Positions 55,943 through 63,999 of a DNA stretch of 64,000 nucleotides are shown piece after piece. The stretch is from Streptomyces anulatus (GTDB lineage Bacteria; Actinomycetota; Actinomycetes; Streptomycetales; Streptomycetaceae). The notes under the pieces are model-generated. The model had not been told where the DNA came from. It did not search any database and worked only from the letters and a program-made list of their open reading frames with translations. A program made the translations under genes and the position numbers. How positions within the stretch are numbered: the stretch's first letter is position 1; every line of letters starts with the position of its first letter. The DNA lies in the NCBI RefSeq assembly GCF_014650675.1, contig NZ_BMVK01000003.1:248001-312000 (forward strand). The letters are read 5' to 3'.

Positions 55943-58800
55943 ACCCGCTCCCCGGCTGGCGCGCCGCCTTCCGCATAGCCCGGCGCGACGCCGTACGGGC
56001 CAAGGGCCGCAGCGCCCTGGTCGTCGCGATGATCGCCCTGCCGGTCCTCGGTGTGACCGCCGCCGATCTCACCTACCGCAGCGCGCTGCCCACCAAGGCC
56101 AAGGAACTGACCGCCGGGCTGGGAGCGGCCGACGCCCGGTTCTCCGCCACGAGCATGGGCCCGGTGAAGCTGCAGCAGATGCCCGACGGCGTCACCTGGG
56201 GCACGCCCGAGGGCGCCCCGGACCCGACCCCGGAGGAGCAGGAGAAGCCGGTCGACGTGACCGCGACCTTCCCCGAGGGCTCGCGGTATCTCACCGAACG
56301 GACCGTGCCCGCGTCGGTGACCACCCGCCACGGCATCGCCGACACGCAGATCACCGAGCTGAGCGTCGCCGACCCGATGCTGCGCGGCCGGATCGAGCTG
56401 ACCGACGGGGCCTACCCGCGGGCCAGGAACGAGATCGCCGCGACCGAGGAGTTCATCGAGTCGGCCGGACTGTCCATCGGCGACCGCGTCACCGTGCGCG
56501 GCCCCGACCAGGACTACACGCTCACCGGCGCCGTCGAACTGCCCGCCGACCTGCGAGCCGATTTCCTGTACGCGGTCCCCGGCGCGGTCATCGACCCCTG
56601 GCAGAAGACCGCCGACCGCGACAAGGACATCCTGCCGCCCCAGGCGAGTGACCCGGAGTGGCTGGTCCAGGCCCCGCCCGGCGCGGGCGTGACCTGGCAG
56701 GACGTCCTCGCCGCCAACGAGAAGGGCGTGGTGGTCGAGTCCCGCCGGGTCGTCCTGGATCCGCCACCGGTCTCCGAGATCCCCATGGCCGCCATGATGG
56801 GCGACTCGTACAACGACACGGAGAAGGCGCTGACCGCGGCGGCCCTCACCGTCGCCGCCATGGCCCTCCTGGAGATCGTGCTGCTGGCCGGTCCGGCGTT
56901 CGCCGTGGGCGCGCGCCGCTCCCGTCGGCAACTGGGCCTGGTCGGCTCGTGCGGCGGCAGCCGGGGCCAGGTCCGGGCCGTGGTGCTCGCGGGCGGCGCG
57001 GTACTCGGCGCGGTCGGCGCGGTCGTCGGGGTCGGCGCCGGATTCGGTCTGACCGCCCTGTTCCGCCCGATGATCGAGGACTACGCGGGCAGCCGCTTCG
57101 GCGAGCTGACCGTACGGCCCTGGGAGATCCTCGGCATCGCCGTGCTCGGCCTGGTCACCGGCGTCCTCGCCGCACTCGCCCCGGCGATCGTCGCGGGCCG
57201 CCAGTCGGTCCTGGAGTCGCTCACCGGGCGGCGCGGCACCCGCCGCTCCTCCCGGGTGCTGCCCGTCGTCGGCGTCATCGCGCTCGGCGTCGGAATCGCC
57301 GTCGCCGTCTACGGCGGGGTCAACGGCAGCACCAACCTCGTCGCCGGCGGCTCCGTCCTCGCCGAACTGGGCTTCCTCGGCTGCATCCCGGTGATCGTCG
57401 GCTTCCTCGGCCGGCTCGGCCGGCGGCTCCCGCTGACGCCCCGCATCGCCCTGCGCGACGCGGCCCGCAACCGGGGCCGCACCGCACCCGCCGTCGCCGC
57501 CGTGATGGCGGCGGTCGCGGGGAGCATCGCCATCGCCACGTACACCAGCAGCAACGCCGCCGAGCAGGCGTACGACTTCACGCCCAGCATGACCCCGGGC
57601 ACCGCGGCGCTGATGGCCTCCGATGTCCGCGACAACGCCGAACTGCCCCGCTCCCGGGCCGCCGTCGAGCAGAACCTCCCGGTCAACGGCGGGCGCGCCG
57701 ACATCGGACGGGTCTGGGCCGGAAGCGACTGCTCCGTGTACTACGAGGAGGAGAACGGCTGCGGCACCCTCGAACTCGTGAAGCCCACCGGCAAGGGCCA
57801 CTCCTGCCCGCTCAAGGGCAAGGGCGCCAAGGAGCTCGCCCTGCGGATCTCGGCCGATGAGCACAAACGGCTGATGAACTCCCCGGCCTGCATGGACGAG
57901 AACTACACGATGGTCGCGTTCGGTACCGATGAACACAAGATCGTCATCGGCGGCGCGGACGTGCTCGACTCGTACGTGAAGCTCGACGACCCGGCGGCGG
58001 CGAAGGCCATCGCCGAGGGAACCCCCGTCCTGCTGAACTCGGCGTACGCGAAGGGCGGCGAGGTCACCCTCAAGGCCACCCACATCTACAACCCGCGCGA
58101 CAAGAAGAACCGGGCCCTGCACCCCGGCAAGGCCCGCACCACCACGGACCGGCTGAAGGTGTACGTCGCGCCGGACCGCTACGCGGCGACACCGGGCATC
58201 CGGATGGTCATGCCGGAGCAGACCGCCGAGCGGCTCGGCCTGCACGTCGAGGAGAACGGCAGCTTCTACACGCTCGCCCGGGACGCCACGGACGCCGAGA
58301 ACCAGGCGGTCCAGGCCGCACTCGACCAGGCGGGGAACCGCTCGTACCTGATGACCTCGGACGAGAGGTTCCGGACGGACGACGACACGATCCTGCTGAT
58401 CCTCGCCCTCTTCGCCGGAGTGGTGACCCTGGGCGCGGCGGCCATCACGACCGGTCTGTCCAAGGCCGACGCGGAGGCCGACCTCACCACGCTCAGCGCG
58501 GTGGGCGCGCCCCCGGGCGTACGGCGCTCGCTGTCCGGCTTCCAGTGCCTGGTCGTCGCCCTGACCGGGGTGCTCCTGGGAACGGCGGCGGGGCTCGTGC
58601 CCGCGGTGGCCCTGCGGCTGACCGACCTGCGCGCGGCGCTGGCGGACATGCGGGAGGACCCGATGGAGTCGGCCTACACGCCGATCGTGATGCCGTGGGA
58701 GACCATCGGGCTGCTGGCCGTGGTCGTCCCGGTGCTCGCCGGGCTGCTGGCCGCCGGCCTCACCAGCTCCCGGCTGACCCTGGCCCGGCGCGCGGGGTGA
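55939..58800 (+). CDS. FtsX-like (MacB type) ABC transporter permease, large
   Basis: A 953-residue membrane protein. The N-terminal helix (ALVVAMIALPVLGVTAADL) is followed by a periplasmic-type domain of about 220 residues, then helices around 295-470 (for example ALEIVLLAGPAFAVG-like and VVLAGGAVLGAVGAVVGVGA). A second extracellular domain follows (about 530-790) with several Cys, and the final FtsX core helices end near LLAVVVPVLAGLLAAGL. The two-module form is usual in Streptomyces. It works with the ATPase encoded just before. It may export a compound, extract lipoproteins or sense peptides; no BceS-type sensor is nearby. Confidence 0.92.
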   Translation: MNPLPGWRAAFRIARRDAVRAKGRSALVVAMIALPVLGVTAADLTYRSALPTKAKELTAGLGAADARFSATSMGPVKLQQMPDGVTWGTPEGAPDPTPEEQEKPVDVTATFPEGSRYLTERTVPASVTTRHGIADTQITELSVADPMLRGRIELTDGAYPRARNEIAATEEFIESAGLSIGDRVTVRGPDQDYTLTGAVELPADLRADFLYAVPGAVIDPWQKTADRDKDILPPQASDPEWLVQAPPGAGVTWQDVLAANEKGVVVESRRVVLDPPPVSEIPMAAMMGDSYNDTEKALTAAALTVAAMALLEIVLLAGPAFAVGARRSRRQLGLVGSCGGSRGQVRAVVLAGGAVLGAVGAVVGVGAGFGLTALFRPMIEDYAGSRFGELTVRPWEILGIAVLGLVTGVLAALAPAIVAGRQSVLESLTGRRGTRRSSRVLPVVGVIALGVGIAVAVYGGVNGSTNLVAGGSVLAELGFLGCIPVIVGFLGRLGRRLPLTPRIALRDAARNRGRTAPAVAAVMAAVAGSIAIATYTSSNAAEQAYDFTPSMTPGTAALMASDVRDNAELPRSRAAVEQNLPVNGGRADIGRVWAGSDCSVYYEEENGCGTLELVKPTGKGHSCPLKGKGAKELALRISADEHKRLMNSPACMDENYTMVAFGTDEHKIVIGGADVLDSYVKLDDPAAAKAIAEGTPVLLNSAYAKGGEVTLKATHIYNPRDKKNRALHPGKARTTTDRLKVYVAPDRYAATPGIRMVMPEQTAERLGLHVEENGSFYTLARDATDAENQAVQAALDQAGNRSYLMTSDERFRTDDDTILLILALFAGVVTLGAAAITTGLSKADAEADLTTLSAVGAPPGVRRSLSGFQCLVVALTGVLLGTAAGLVPAVALRLTDLRAALADMREDPMESAYTPIVMPWETIGLLAVVVPVLAGLLAAGLTSSRLTLARRAG

Positions 58801-58804
58801 CAGG

Positions 58805-58827
58805 GCCTTCCGGCGCTCCCGGAAGGC
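58805..58827 (+). terminator. Hairpin after the ABC permease gene
   Basis: A perfect 9-bp stem (GCCTTCCGG with CCGGAAGGC) and a 5-base loop, starting five bases after the stop codon. Confidence 0.75.
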
Positions 58828-58831
58828 TTCC

Positions 58832-58873
58832 GGTGCCCCCGAAAGCGGTGGATCTTCCGTTTTCGGGGGCACC
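58832..58873 (+). terminator. Second hairpin after the ABC permease gene
   Basis: GGTGCCCCCGAAA (58832-58844) pairs perfectly with 58861-58873 across a 16-base loop. With the previous hairpin it forms a double terminator before bpa. Confidence 0.7.
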
Positions 58874-58910
58874 ACCATGGGGTACGGCACGTGTGCGAGA
58901 CAATGGCGGC

Positions 58911-59459
58911 ATGGAAATGCCGAGGAATGACCGGTCGCAGGAGCACCCGCAGGTCCTTGTCGTGGGCCAGGACGGAATGGCTATCGGCGGCGGTGCCAGT
59001 GACGACGAGTCGCGCGAGGTCCCGGTGACGGAAATGGTGGAACAGCCCGCGAAGGTCATGCGCATCGGCAGCATGATCAAGCAGCTCCTGGAGGAGGTCA
59101 GGGCGGCTCCTCTCGACGAGGCGAGCCGGGTCCGGCTCAAGGAGATCCACGCCAGCTCCGTGAAGGAGCTGGAGGACGGTCTGGCTCCCGAGCTGGTCGA
59201 GGAGCTGGAGCGGCTCTCGCTGCCGTTCACCGAGGAGTCGGTGCCCTCCGAGGCCGAGCTGCGGATCGCCCAGGCACAGCTCGTGGGCTGGCTGGAGGGA
59301 CTCTTCCACGGCATCCAGACGGCGCTGTTCGCCCAGCAGATGGCGGCCCGCGCCCAGCTGGAGCAGATGCGCCGCGCCCTGCCGCCCGGCACCGGGCACG
59401 AGGACGATGACGGCGGCGCGGACCCGCACGGCCCGATCCGTTCGGGCCCGTATCTGTAA
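58911..59459 (+). CDS. bpa: Bacterial proteasome activator Bpa/PafE
   Basis: A 182-residue protein of the Bpa family (formerly DUF2587). The core helices (VMRIGSMIKQLLEEVRAAPL, RLKEIHASSVKELEDGLAP, LVGWLEGLFHGIQTALFAQQ) form the dodecameric ring that opens the 20S proteasome gate without ATP. The C-terminus GPYL corresponds to the GQYL of the M. tuberculosis protein, which docks in the proteasome alpha ring. Ends are disordered and acidic. ATG 58911 is used; a second ATG two codons later is possible. The oxidoreductase gene beside it is also next to Bpa in mycobacteria, as I recall. Confidence 0.93.
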   Translation: MEMPRNDRSQEHPQVLVVGQDGMAIGGGASDDESREVPVTEMVEQPAKVMRIGSMIKQLLEEVRAAPLDEASRVRLKEIHASSVKELEDGLAPELVEELERLSLPFTEESVPSEAELRIAQAQLVGWLEGLFHGIQTALFAQQMAARAQLEQMRRALPPGTGHEDDDGGADPHGPIRSGPYL

Positions 59460-59491
59460 CCCGAATCCGCCCTGGAGACCGAGGACCGAGT

Positions 59492-59527
59492 GGGGCCCGG
59501 CGCACATCACGGTGTGCGCCGGGCCCC
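59492..59527. terminator. Bidirectional terminator between bpa and the quinone oxidoreductase gene
   Basis: A perfect 15-bp stem (59492-59506 with 59513-59527) with loop TCACGG lies 33 bases after the bpa stop. Confidence 0.85.
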
Positions 59528-59587
59528 TCGTCGTGTGCGGTGCGGCCTCGCCGTGTGCAATGCCGCGTCGCGGTGTGCGGTGCGGTC
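59528..59587. repeat. Three tandem 20-bp repeats after the bpa terminator
   Basis: Units at 59528-59547, 59548-59567 and 59568-59587 share TCG-n-nGTGTGC-n-TGC-GC-style sequence. All three contain GTGTGC, which also occurs in the terminator stem. They fill the convergent gap. Confidence 0.65.
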
Positions 59588-59593
59588 TACGGA

Positions 59594-60586
59594 TCAGACG
59601 CCGGCCGACGGCGCGACCAGCAGTACCTTCCCGATGTGCGCGCTGGACTCCAGCACCCGGTGCGCCTCGGCGGCGTCCGCCATCGGCAACGCCCGGTCCA
59701 CCACCGGCCGGACCACCCCGCCGCCGATCAGTGGCCACACGTGCTCGCGCACGGCGGCGACGATGGCGGCCTTCTCGTGGAGCGGGCGGCCCCGCAGGGA
59801 GGTCGCGGTGACGGCGGCCCGCTTGGTCAGCAGGGTGCCGAGATTCAGCTCGCCCTTGGCGCCGCCCTGGAGCCCGATGATCGCGAGGCGGCCGTTGACG
59901 GCGAGCGCCTGCACGTTCCGGTCCAGGTACTTGGCGCCCATGAGGTCCAGGATGACGTCGGCCCCCGCCCCGGCGGTGTTCTCGCGCAGTTCCTCGACGA
60001 AGTCCTGCTCGCGGTAGTTGATGAGGATGTCCGCCCCCAGCTCGGCGCACCGGGCGAGCTTCTCGGGGCTGCCCGCCGTGACCGCGACCCGGGCGCCGAC
60101 CGCCTTCGCCAGCTGGATCGCCATCGTGCCGATGCCGCTGGAACCGCCGTGCACCAGGAAGGTCTCGCCGGGGCGAAGGTGGGACACCATGAAGACGTTG
60201 GACCACACCGTCGCGGTGACCTCGGGCAGCGCCGCGGCCTCCACCGGGTCGACGCCCTCCGGTACGGGGAGGAGCTGGCCCGCCGGCGCGGCGACCTTCT
60301 CCGCGTAACCGCCGCCCGCCAGCAGCGCGCACACGGCGTCGCCGACCGCCCAGCCGGTCACCCCGGGACCGAGTGCGAGGATGCGGCCCGAGCACTCCAG
60401 GCCGGGGTAGGGGGACGCGCCGGGCGGCGGGTTGTAGAAGCCCTGCCGCTGGAGCACGTCGGCGCGGTTCACCGCGCCGGCGACGACCTCGACGAGGACC
60501 TCGCCGTCGCCGGGTACGGGATCGGGCACCTCGGCCCACACGAGCGCCTCGGGGCCGCCGGGTTCGGGAATCGTGATCGCATGCAT
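59594..60586 (-). CDS. NADPH:quinone oxidoreductase, zinc-independent MDR family
   Basis: A 330-residue medium-chain dehydrogenase/reductase. The GroES-like N-terminus has VNRADVLQRQGFYNPPPGAS and PGLECSGRI. The nucleotide-binding part has VHGGSSGIGTMAIQLAKAVG and DVILDLMGAKYLDRNV. Zinc ligands are absent, as in quinone oxidoreductases (QOR, PIG3 type, which PFYNPPPGASPYPGLE-like sequence suggests). It reduces quinones or enones with NADPH. The start follows a -10 box. It is convergent with bpa. Confidence 0.93.
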   Translation of the reverse strand: MHAITIPEPGGPEALVWAEVPDPVPGDGEVLVEVVAGAVNRADVLQRQGFYNPPPGASPYPGLECSGRILALGPGVTGWAVGDAVCALLAGGGYAEKVAAPAGQLLPVPEGVDPVEAAALPEVTATVWSNVFMVSHLRPGETFLVHGGSSGIGTMAIQLAKAVGARVAVTAGSPEKLARCAELGADILINYREQDFVEELRENTAGAGADVILDLMGAKYLDRNVQALAVNGRLAIIGLQGGAKGELNLGTLLTKRAAVTATSLRGRPLHEKAAIVAAVREHVWPLIGGGVVRPVVDRALPMADAAEAHRVLESSAHIGKVLLVAPSAGV

Positions 60587-60593
60587 GGCCGCG

Positions 60594-60599
60594 AGGCTA
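60594..60599 (-). promoter_or_regulatory. -10 box of a probable leaderless promoter (quinone oxidoreductase)
   Basis: On the minus strand TAGCCT is followed by seven bases and ATG 60586. No ribosome site is visible. Confidence 0.5.
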
Positions 60600-60617
60600 C
60601 TCCGGCGCGGCCTGCGT

Positions 60618-61715
60618 TCAGGGGCGCGGCGGCATCGAGTTGTTCGGCAGGGATGCGGAGCTGGGGCTCTTCCGCACGATGGTGATGACCCGGTCCGTCA
60701 GCTGCAACGGACTGGCCGCCGGGTCGTCGTAGCCGAGCAGCCGGTGTCCGCGCAGGACGCTGACGACGAGATCGTCCGTCTCCCGTACGTTCTTGCCCAC
60801 CTCGGCCTTTATGACCGGCCGTTCCACCAGGTCGAGGCCGCTGCCCTGCTGGATCAGGTCCTCCATCACGGTGCCCGCGCTGGGGCTGAGGACGGAGAGG
60901 CCGAGCAGCCGCCCGGCGGCACTGGCGCTGGTGATGACGGCGTCGGCGCCGGACTGCCGCAGGAGGGGAGCGTTCTCCTCCTCGCGCACCGCCGCCACGA
61001 TCTTCGCCCCGCGGTTCAGTTGACGTGCGGTCAGGGCCACCAGGACGGCGGTGTCGTCGCGCTGGGTGGCGATGATGATCTGACGCGCTTTCTGGAGCTC
61101 GGCGCGCAGCAGGACATCGCTGCGGGTGGCGTCGCCGAGCACGCCGGTGAAGCCCTCGGCGTTGGCGGCCTCGATCACCTTGGAGGCCGGATCGACGACG
61201 ACGATCTGGTCCTTCCGCAGACCGGTGGTGCAGAGGGTCAGGATCGCCGAGCGGCCCTTCGTGCCGAAGCCGACGACGACGGTGTGGTCACGCAAGTTGG
61301 ATCTCCAACGCTTCAGCCGGAAGTCCTCGCGGGTCCGTTCCGTGAGGACTTCGAGGGTGGTACCGACCAGGATGATCAGGAAGAGCACGCGCAGCGGTGT
61401 CACGAGCACCACGTTGATCAGCCTGGCCCCGTCGCTGTACGGGGTGATGTCCCCGTACCCGGTGGTGGAGAGGGTGACCGTCGCGTAGTAGACCGCGTCG
61501 AGCAGATCGACCTTGCCGTCGGCGTTGTCGTTGTAGCCGCCGCGGTCGAGCCAGACGATCAGCACGGTCGTGGCCAGCACGAGCAGCGCCATCAACAGGC
61601 GTTTGCCGACCTGACGGGCCGGGCCGTCGACGACCCGGCGGGGGAGCATCACCCGGGTCGGGACGACCAGTTCGTCCGCTCGCCTGGCCATCGCATCGTG
61701 GCCGGGAAGTTTCAC
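60618..61715 (-). CDS. Two-helix potassium channel with cytoplasmic RCK (TrkA-N) domain
   Basis: A 365-residue membrane protein. Helix 1 (RLLMALLVLATTVLIVWL), pore loop with selectivity filter TTGYGD (84-89, as in TVGYGD), and helix 2 (VVLVTPLRVLFLIILVGTTL) are followed by an RCK Rossmann domain (HTVVVGFGTKGRSAI) and a second C-terminal region. It is like MthK or Kch-type channels gated by ligand. Castor/Pollux-like features are not evident. GTG 61715 overlaps the moeA stop codon (GTGA) and has AAGGG eight bases upstream. Both codons lie within parS site 4. The operon link to moeA is odd for a channel. Confidence 0.9.
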   Translation of the reverse strand: MKLPGHDAMARRADELVVPTRVMLPRRVVDGPARQVGKRLLMALLVLATTVLIVWLDRGGYNDNADGKVDLLDAVYYATVTLSTTGYGDITPYSDGARLINVVLVTPLRVLFLIILVGTTLEVLTERTREDFRLKRWRSNLRDHTVVVGFGTKGRSAILTLCTTGLRKDQIVVVDPASKVIEAANAEGFTGVLGDATRSDVLLRAELQKARQIIIATQRDDTAVLVALTARQLNRGAKIVAAVREEENAPLLRQSGADAVITSASAAGRLLGLSVLSPSAGTVMEDLIQQGSGLDLVERPVIKAEVGKNVRETDDLVVSVLRGHRLLGYDDPAASPLQLTDRVITIVRKSPSSASLPNNSMPPRP

Positions 61716-61722
61716 GTGAAAC
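61709..61722. promoter_or_regulatory. parS partition site 4, built into the moeA stop and channel start codons
   Basis: A perfect GTTTCACGTGAAAC. On the minus strand it encodes the last moeA codons and stop (...TTC-ACG-TGA) and the channel GTG start. Confidence 0.9.
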
Positions 61723-63364
61723 ACCCTTCCGTCCACGGCGTCGCCGGGGCCCATGGGAGATCCAGAATCTCCACCTCGGTGCCGGACCGTACCCCGCCCG
61801 GCGGCACCACGGCCAGCCCGTCCGCCGCGGCGATCCCCCGGAGCATCGCAGGTCCGTTGTAGCGGAGCGGCGCGACATGGTCCCGGCCACCCGCCCGGCC
61901 CGCGCGGTGGACCACGGGGACGAGGCGGGTGTCATGCGGGTGCCCGTGCACCTCGGCATGGACGAGAGCCCGGTACGCGTCCTGCGCGGGCCGGCCCGCA
62001 AGGCCCGCGAGCAGCGGCTCCGCGAGCGTCAGCAGACCCGATACGGCCGCGAGCGGATTGCCGGGCAGCCCGACCAGATACGGCCCGTCCGGCGTTCCCC
62101 GCGACTGTCCCGGAGCCGGCAGCCGCGCCAGCAGCATGGGGTGGCCGGGGCGGACCGCGGCTCCGTCCACCAGCAGTTCGGCCCCGAGGGCGTCAAGGAC
62201 CGGGTGCACATGGTCGACCGGGCCGGAGGCGGTGCCGCCGGTGGTGACGATCAGGTCGGCGTCGGAGCCGGTGAGGGCCTCGCGCAGCGCTTCCGCGTCG
62301 TCCCCGAGGCGGCGGGGCCCGGAGACCTCGGCGCCCAGAGCCCGCAGCCAGGGGCCGAGCATGGGGCCGAGGGCGTCCCGGATGAGCCCGTCGTGGGGCA
62401 GCCCGGAGGCGAGCAGTTCATCGCCGAGGACGAGGATGTCGACGCGCGGACGGGGCACGGCGGGCAACGCGTCGTACCCGGCGGCCGCGGCGAGACCGAG
62501 CACGGCCGGGGTCACGACCGTCCCGGCCGGGACGAGCTGCTCGCCCGAACGGCACTCCTGGCCCCGGGGTCTGATGTCCTGCCCGGCGACCACGGGACGC
62601 CGGGCGTGCAACAGCCCCTTGGCCTCGTCGGCGTGCGCGTGCTCGCTGCGGATGACCGCCGTGGTGTCGGGCGGGACACGGGCGCCGGTGGCGATCCGTA
62701 CGGCGGCGCCGTCGGGCAGTGCGGTGGCCGGGCCGCGTCCGGCGAGGAGCCCCGCCCCGGCCCCGAACGCCCAGGGCCCCGGCCCGGCGACCGCCCAGCC
62801 GTCCATGGCCGAGGTGTCGAAGGACGGCAGATCGGTGAGCGCGCCGAGCGCCTCGGCCAGCACATGGCCCAGCGCCCGGTCGAGCGGCAACCGGATCGTC
62901 GGGGGCGGACCGGCCCGCCCGGCCCTCGCCGCGGCCGCCCGCGCCCGGTCCCAGGAGAGGGTCGGGGGCGGTGGCGGGGCGGAGGACCGGACACGGCCTC
63001 CGGGCCGGTCCGCCGGGGCGGGGGCTTCCGGCAGAGCTTCCGTCAGGTCTCCCGGGTCGCCGCCGGGGCCGCCGCCCAGTCCCTCGCCGGGGGCCTCCCA
63101 CCTGAGACTCGGACGCCTGCTCGACCCACCGACCAGGGCGAGCGCCTGCTCGACGGCCCGCTCCGCCTCCTCGTGTGCGAGGCCGCTCCCGCGTCCGGTC
63201 GGGGCGAGGTCGGGCGCGGGGCCGGTGGCGTCACGCACGGGGTGGGTGGCGTCGGTGGGGTCATGCACGGGGCCGGTGGCCGCGGTGGGGTCATGCACGG
63301 GGCCGGTGGCCGCGGTGGGGTCATGCACGGGGCCGGTGGGGCGGCTCCGGTCGGGGCCGGTCAT
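61712..63364 (-). CDS. moeA: Molybdopterin molybdenumtransferase MoeA with an N-terminal extension
   Basis: A 550-residue protein; MoeA is normally about 400-430. The MoeA part (about 130-550) shows LPSFDTSAMDGWAV, VRIATGARVPPDTTAV, DILVLGDELL, TTGGTASGPVDHVHPVLDAL and LVGLPGNPLAAVSG. It inserts molybdate into adenylated molybdopterin. The first about 130 residues are not conserved: three to four copies of the 10-residue unit GPVHDPTAAT, then Pro/Gly-rich sequence. ATG 63364 overlaps the mobA stop codon by four bases (ATGA). The stop codon lies in parS site 4. Glycine-rich replacements such as TTGGTASGP for the usual TTGGVSVG indicate a divergent MoeA branch, so activity is likely but untested. 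Confidence 0.88.
   Translation of the reverse strand: MTGPDRSRPTGPVHDPTAATGPVHDPTAATGPVHDPTDATHPVRDATGPAPDLAPTGRGSGLAHEEAERAVEQALALVGGSSRRPSLRWEAPGEGLGGGPGGDPGDLTEALPEAPAPADRPGGRVRSSAPPPPPTLSWDRARAAAARAGRAGPPPTIRLPLDRALGHVLAEALGALTDLPSFDTSAMDGWAVAGPGPWAFGAGAGLLAGRGPATALPDGAAVRIATGARVPPDTTAVIRSEHAHADEAKGLLHARRPVVAGQDIRPRGQECRSGEQLVPAGTVVTPAVLGLAAAAGYDALPAVPRPRVDILVLGDELLASGLPHDGLIRDALGPMLGPWLRALGAEVSGPRRLGDDAEALREALTGSDADLIVTTGGTASGPVDHVHPVLDALGAELLVDGAAVRPGHPMLLARLPAPGQSRGTPDGPYLVGLPGNPLAAVSGLLTLAEPLLAGLAGRPAQDAYRALVHAEVHGHPHDTRLVPVVHRAGRAGGRDHVAPLRYNGPAMLRGIAAADGLAVVPPGGVRSGTEVEILDLPWAPATPWTEGCFT
63256..63345 (-). repeat. 30-bp in-frame minisatellite in the moeA 5' region
   Basis: TCATGCACGGGGCCGGTGG recurs at 63261, 63291 and 63321, an exact 30-bp period encoding the 10-residue GPVHDPTAAT unit. 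A degenerate fourth copy lies before it. Confidence 0.85.
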
Positions 63365-63999
63365 GGCGTCCCGGTCCCCTCGCGGCCCGCGTCGGGCTTC
63401 GCCCCGCCCGCCTCATCGCTCCCCGCGCTCGCTTCCGCTTCCCAGCGCAGAGCCAGAGCGGTGGCCCTGCGAGCGGTCTCCGCGACCGCTGCCGCGGCTT
63501 CGTCGGGCCCCGCTCCGGCGCTCGCCCTGGCCGCCGCGTACCCGACCAGGAAGGTCGTGAGCGGTGCGGCGGGGCGGGCGACTCCGTGCGCGGCGTCACG
63601 GGCGAGGTCGAGCAGGACACCGGTGTCGACGTCGAGTTCGATTCCCAGTTCGTTCTTGACCGAGGTGATCCATTCGTCCAGCACGGCCCCATGCTCCCTG
63701 ATCCGGGCTCTGGCGGCGGCGATGTCGTCCCAAGTGTCGCAGTCGAACGCGGCGTCAGGGCCCGCGTCCACCCGGGCGAGATCCAGCTCCGCCGTCAGGA
63801 GCCGGAGCGGCAGCCCGGCGAGGCCCCCGTACTCGGTGGCGAGCAGCGCCAGCTCCCGGCGGAGCGGCTCGGCGCGGTAGGCGGCCACCAGCGGCTGGTC
63901 ACGTCCGTCGGGGTCGATGCACAGGGCCCCTTCCCGGCCGGGCTGTCCGGCGGCGCCGAGCAGCGCGTCGACCGTCCCCGGGCCGAGGAACGGAAGGTC
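63361..63999 (-). CDS. mobA: Molybdenum cofactor guanylyltransferase (MobA), C-terminal half, fused to a DUF6457-like domain
   Basis: The gene runs off the right edge; its start is outside the window. The visible 212 residues begin DLPFLGPGTVDALLGA and ALCIDPDGRDQPLVAAYR, the DxPF and QPL-YR regions of NTP-transferase-fold MobA, ending at FDCDTWDDIAAARARI. A second domain then starts, LDEWITSVKNELGIELDVD and LTTFLVGYAAA, matching the DUF6457 family, which in many actinobacteria is a separate protein. A Gly/Glu-rich tail follows. MobA attaches GMP to the molybdenum cofactor. It is the first visible gene of a mobA-moeA-channel operon and is coupled to moeA by ATGA. Confidence 0.85.
   Translation of the reverse strand, partial: DLPFLGPGTVDALLGAAGQPGREGALCIDPDGRDQPLVAAYRAEPLRRELALLATEYGGLAGLPLRLLTAELDLARVDAGPDAAFDCDTWDDIAAARARIREHGAVLDEWITSVKNELGIELDVDTGVLLDLARDAAHGVARPAAPLTTFLVGYAAARASAGAGPDEAAAAVAETARRATALALRWEAEASAGSDEAGGAKPDAGREGTGTP

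Noticed and set aside
55492..58890. 1132-codon open frame antisense to the ABC permease
   Set aside because: Same reason: the plus-strand permease has clear membrane segments and an overlapping start with its ATPase.
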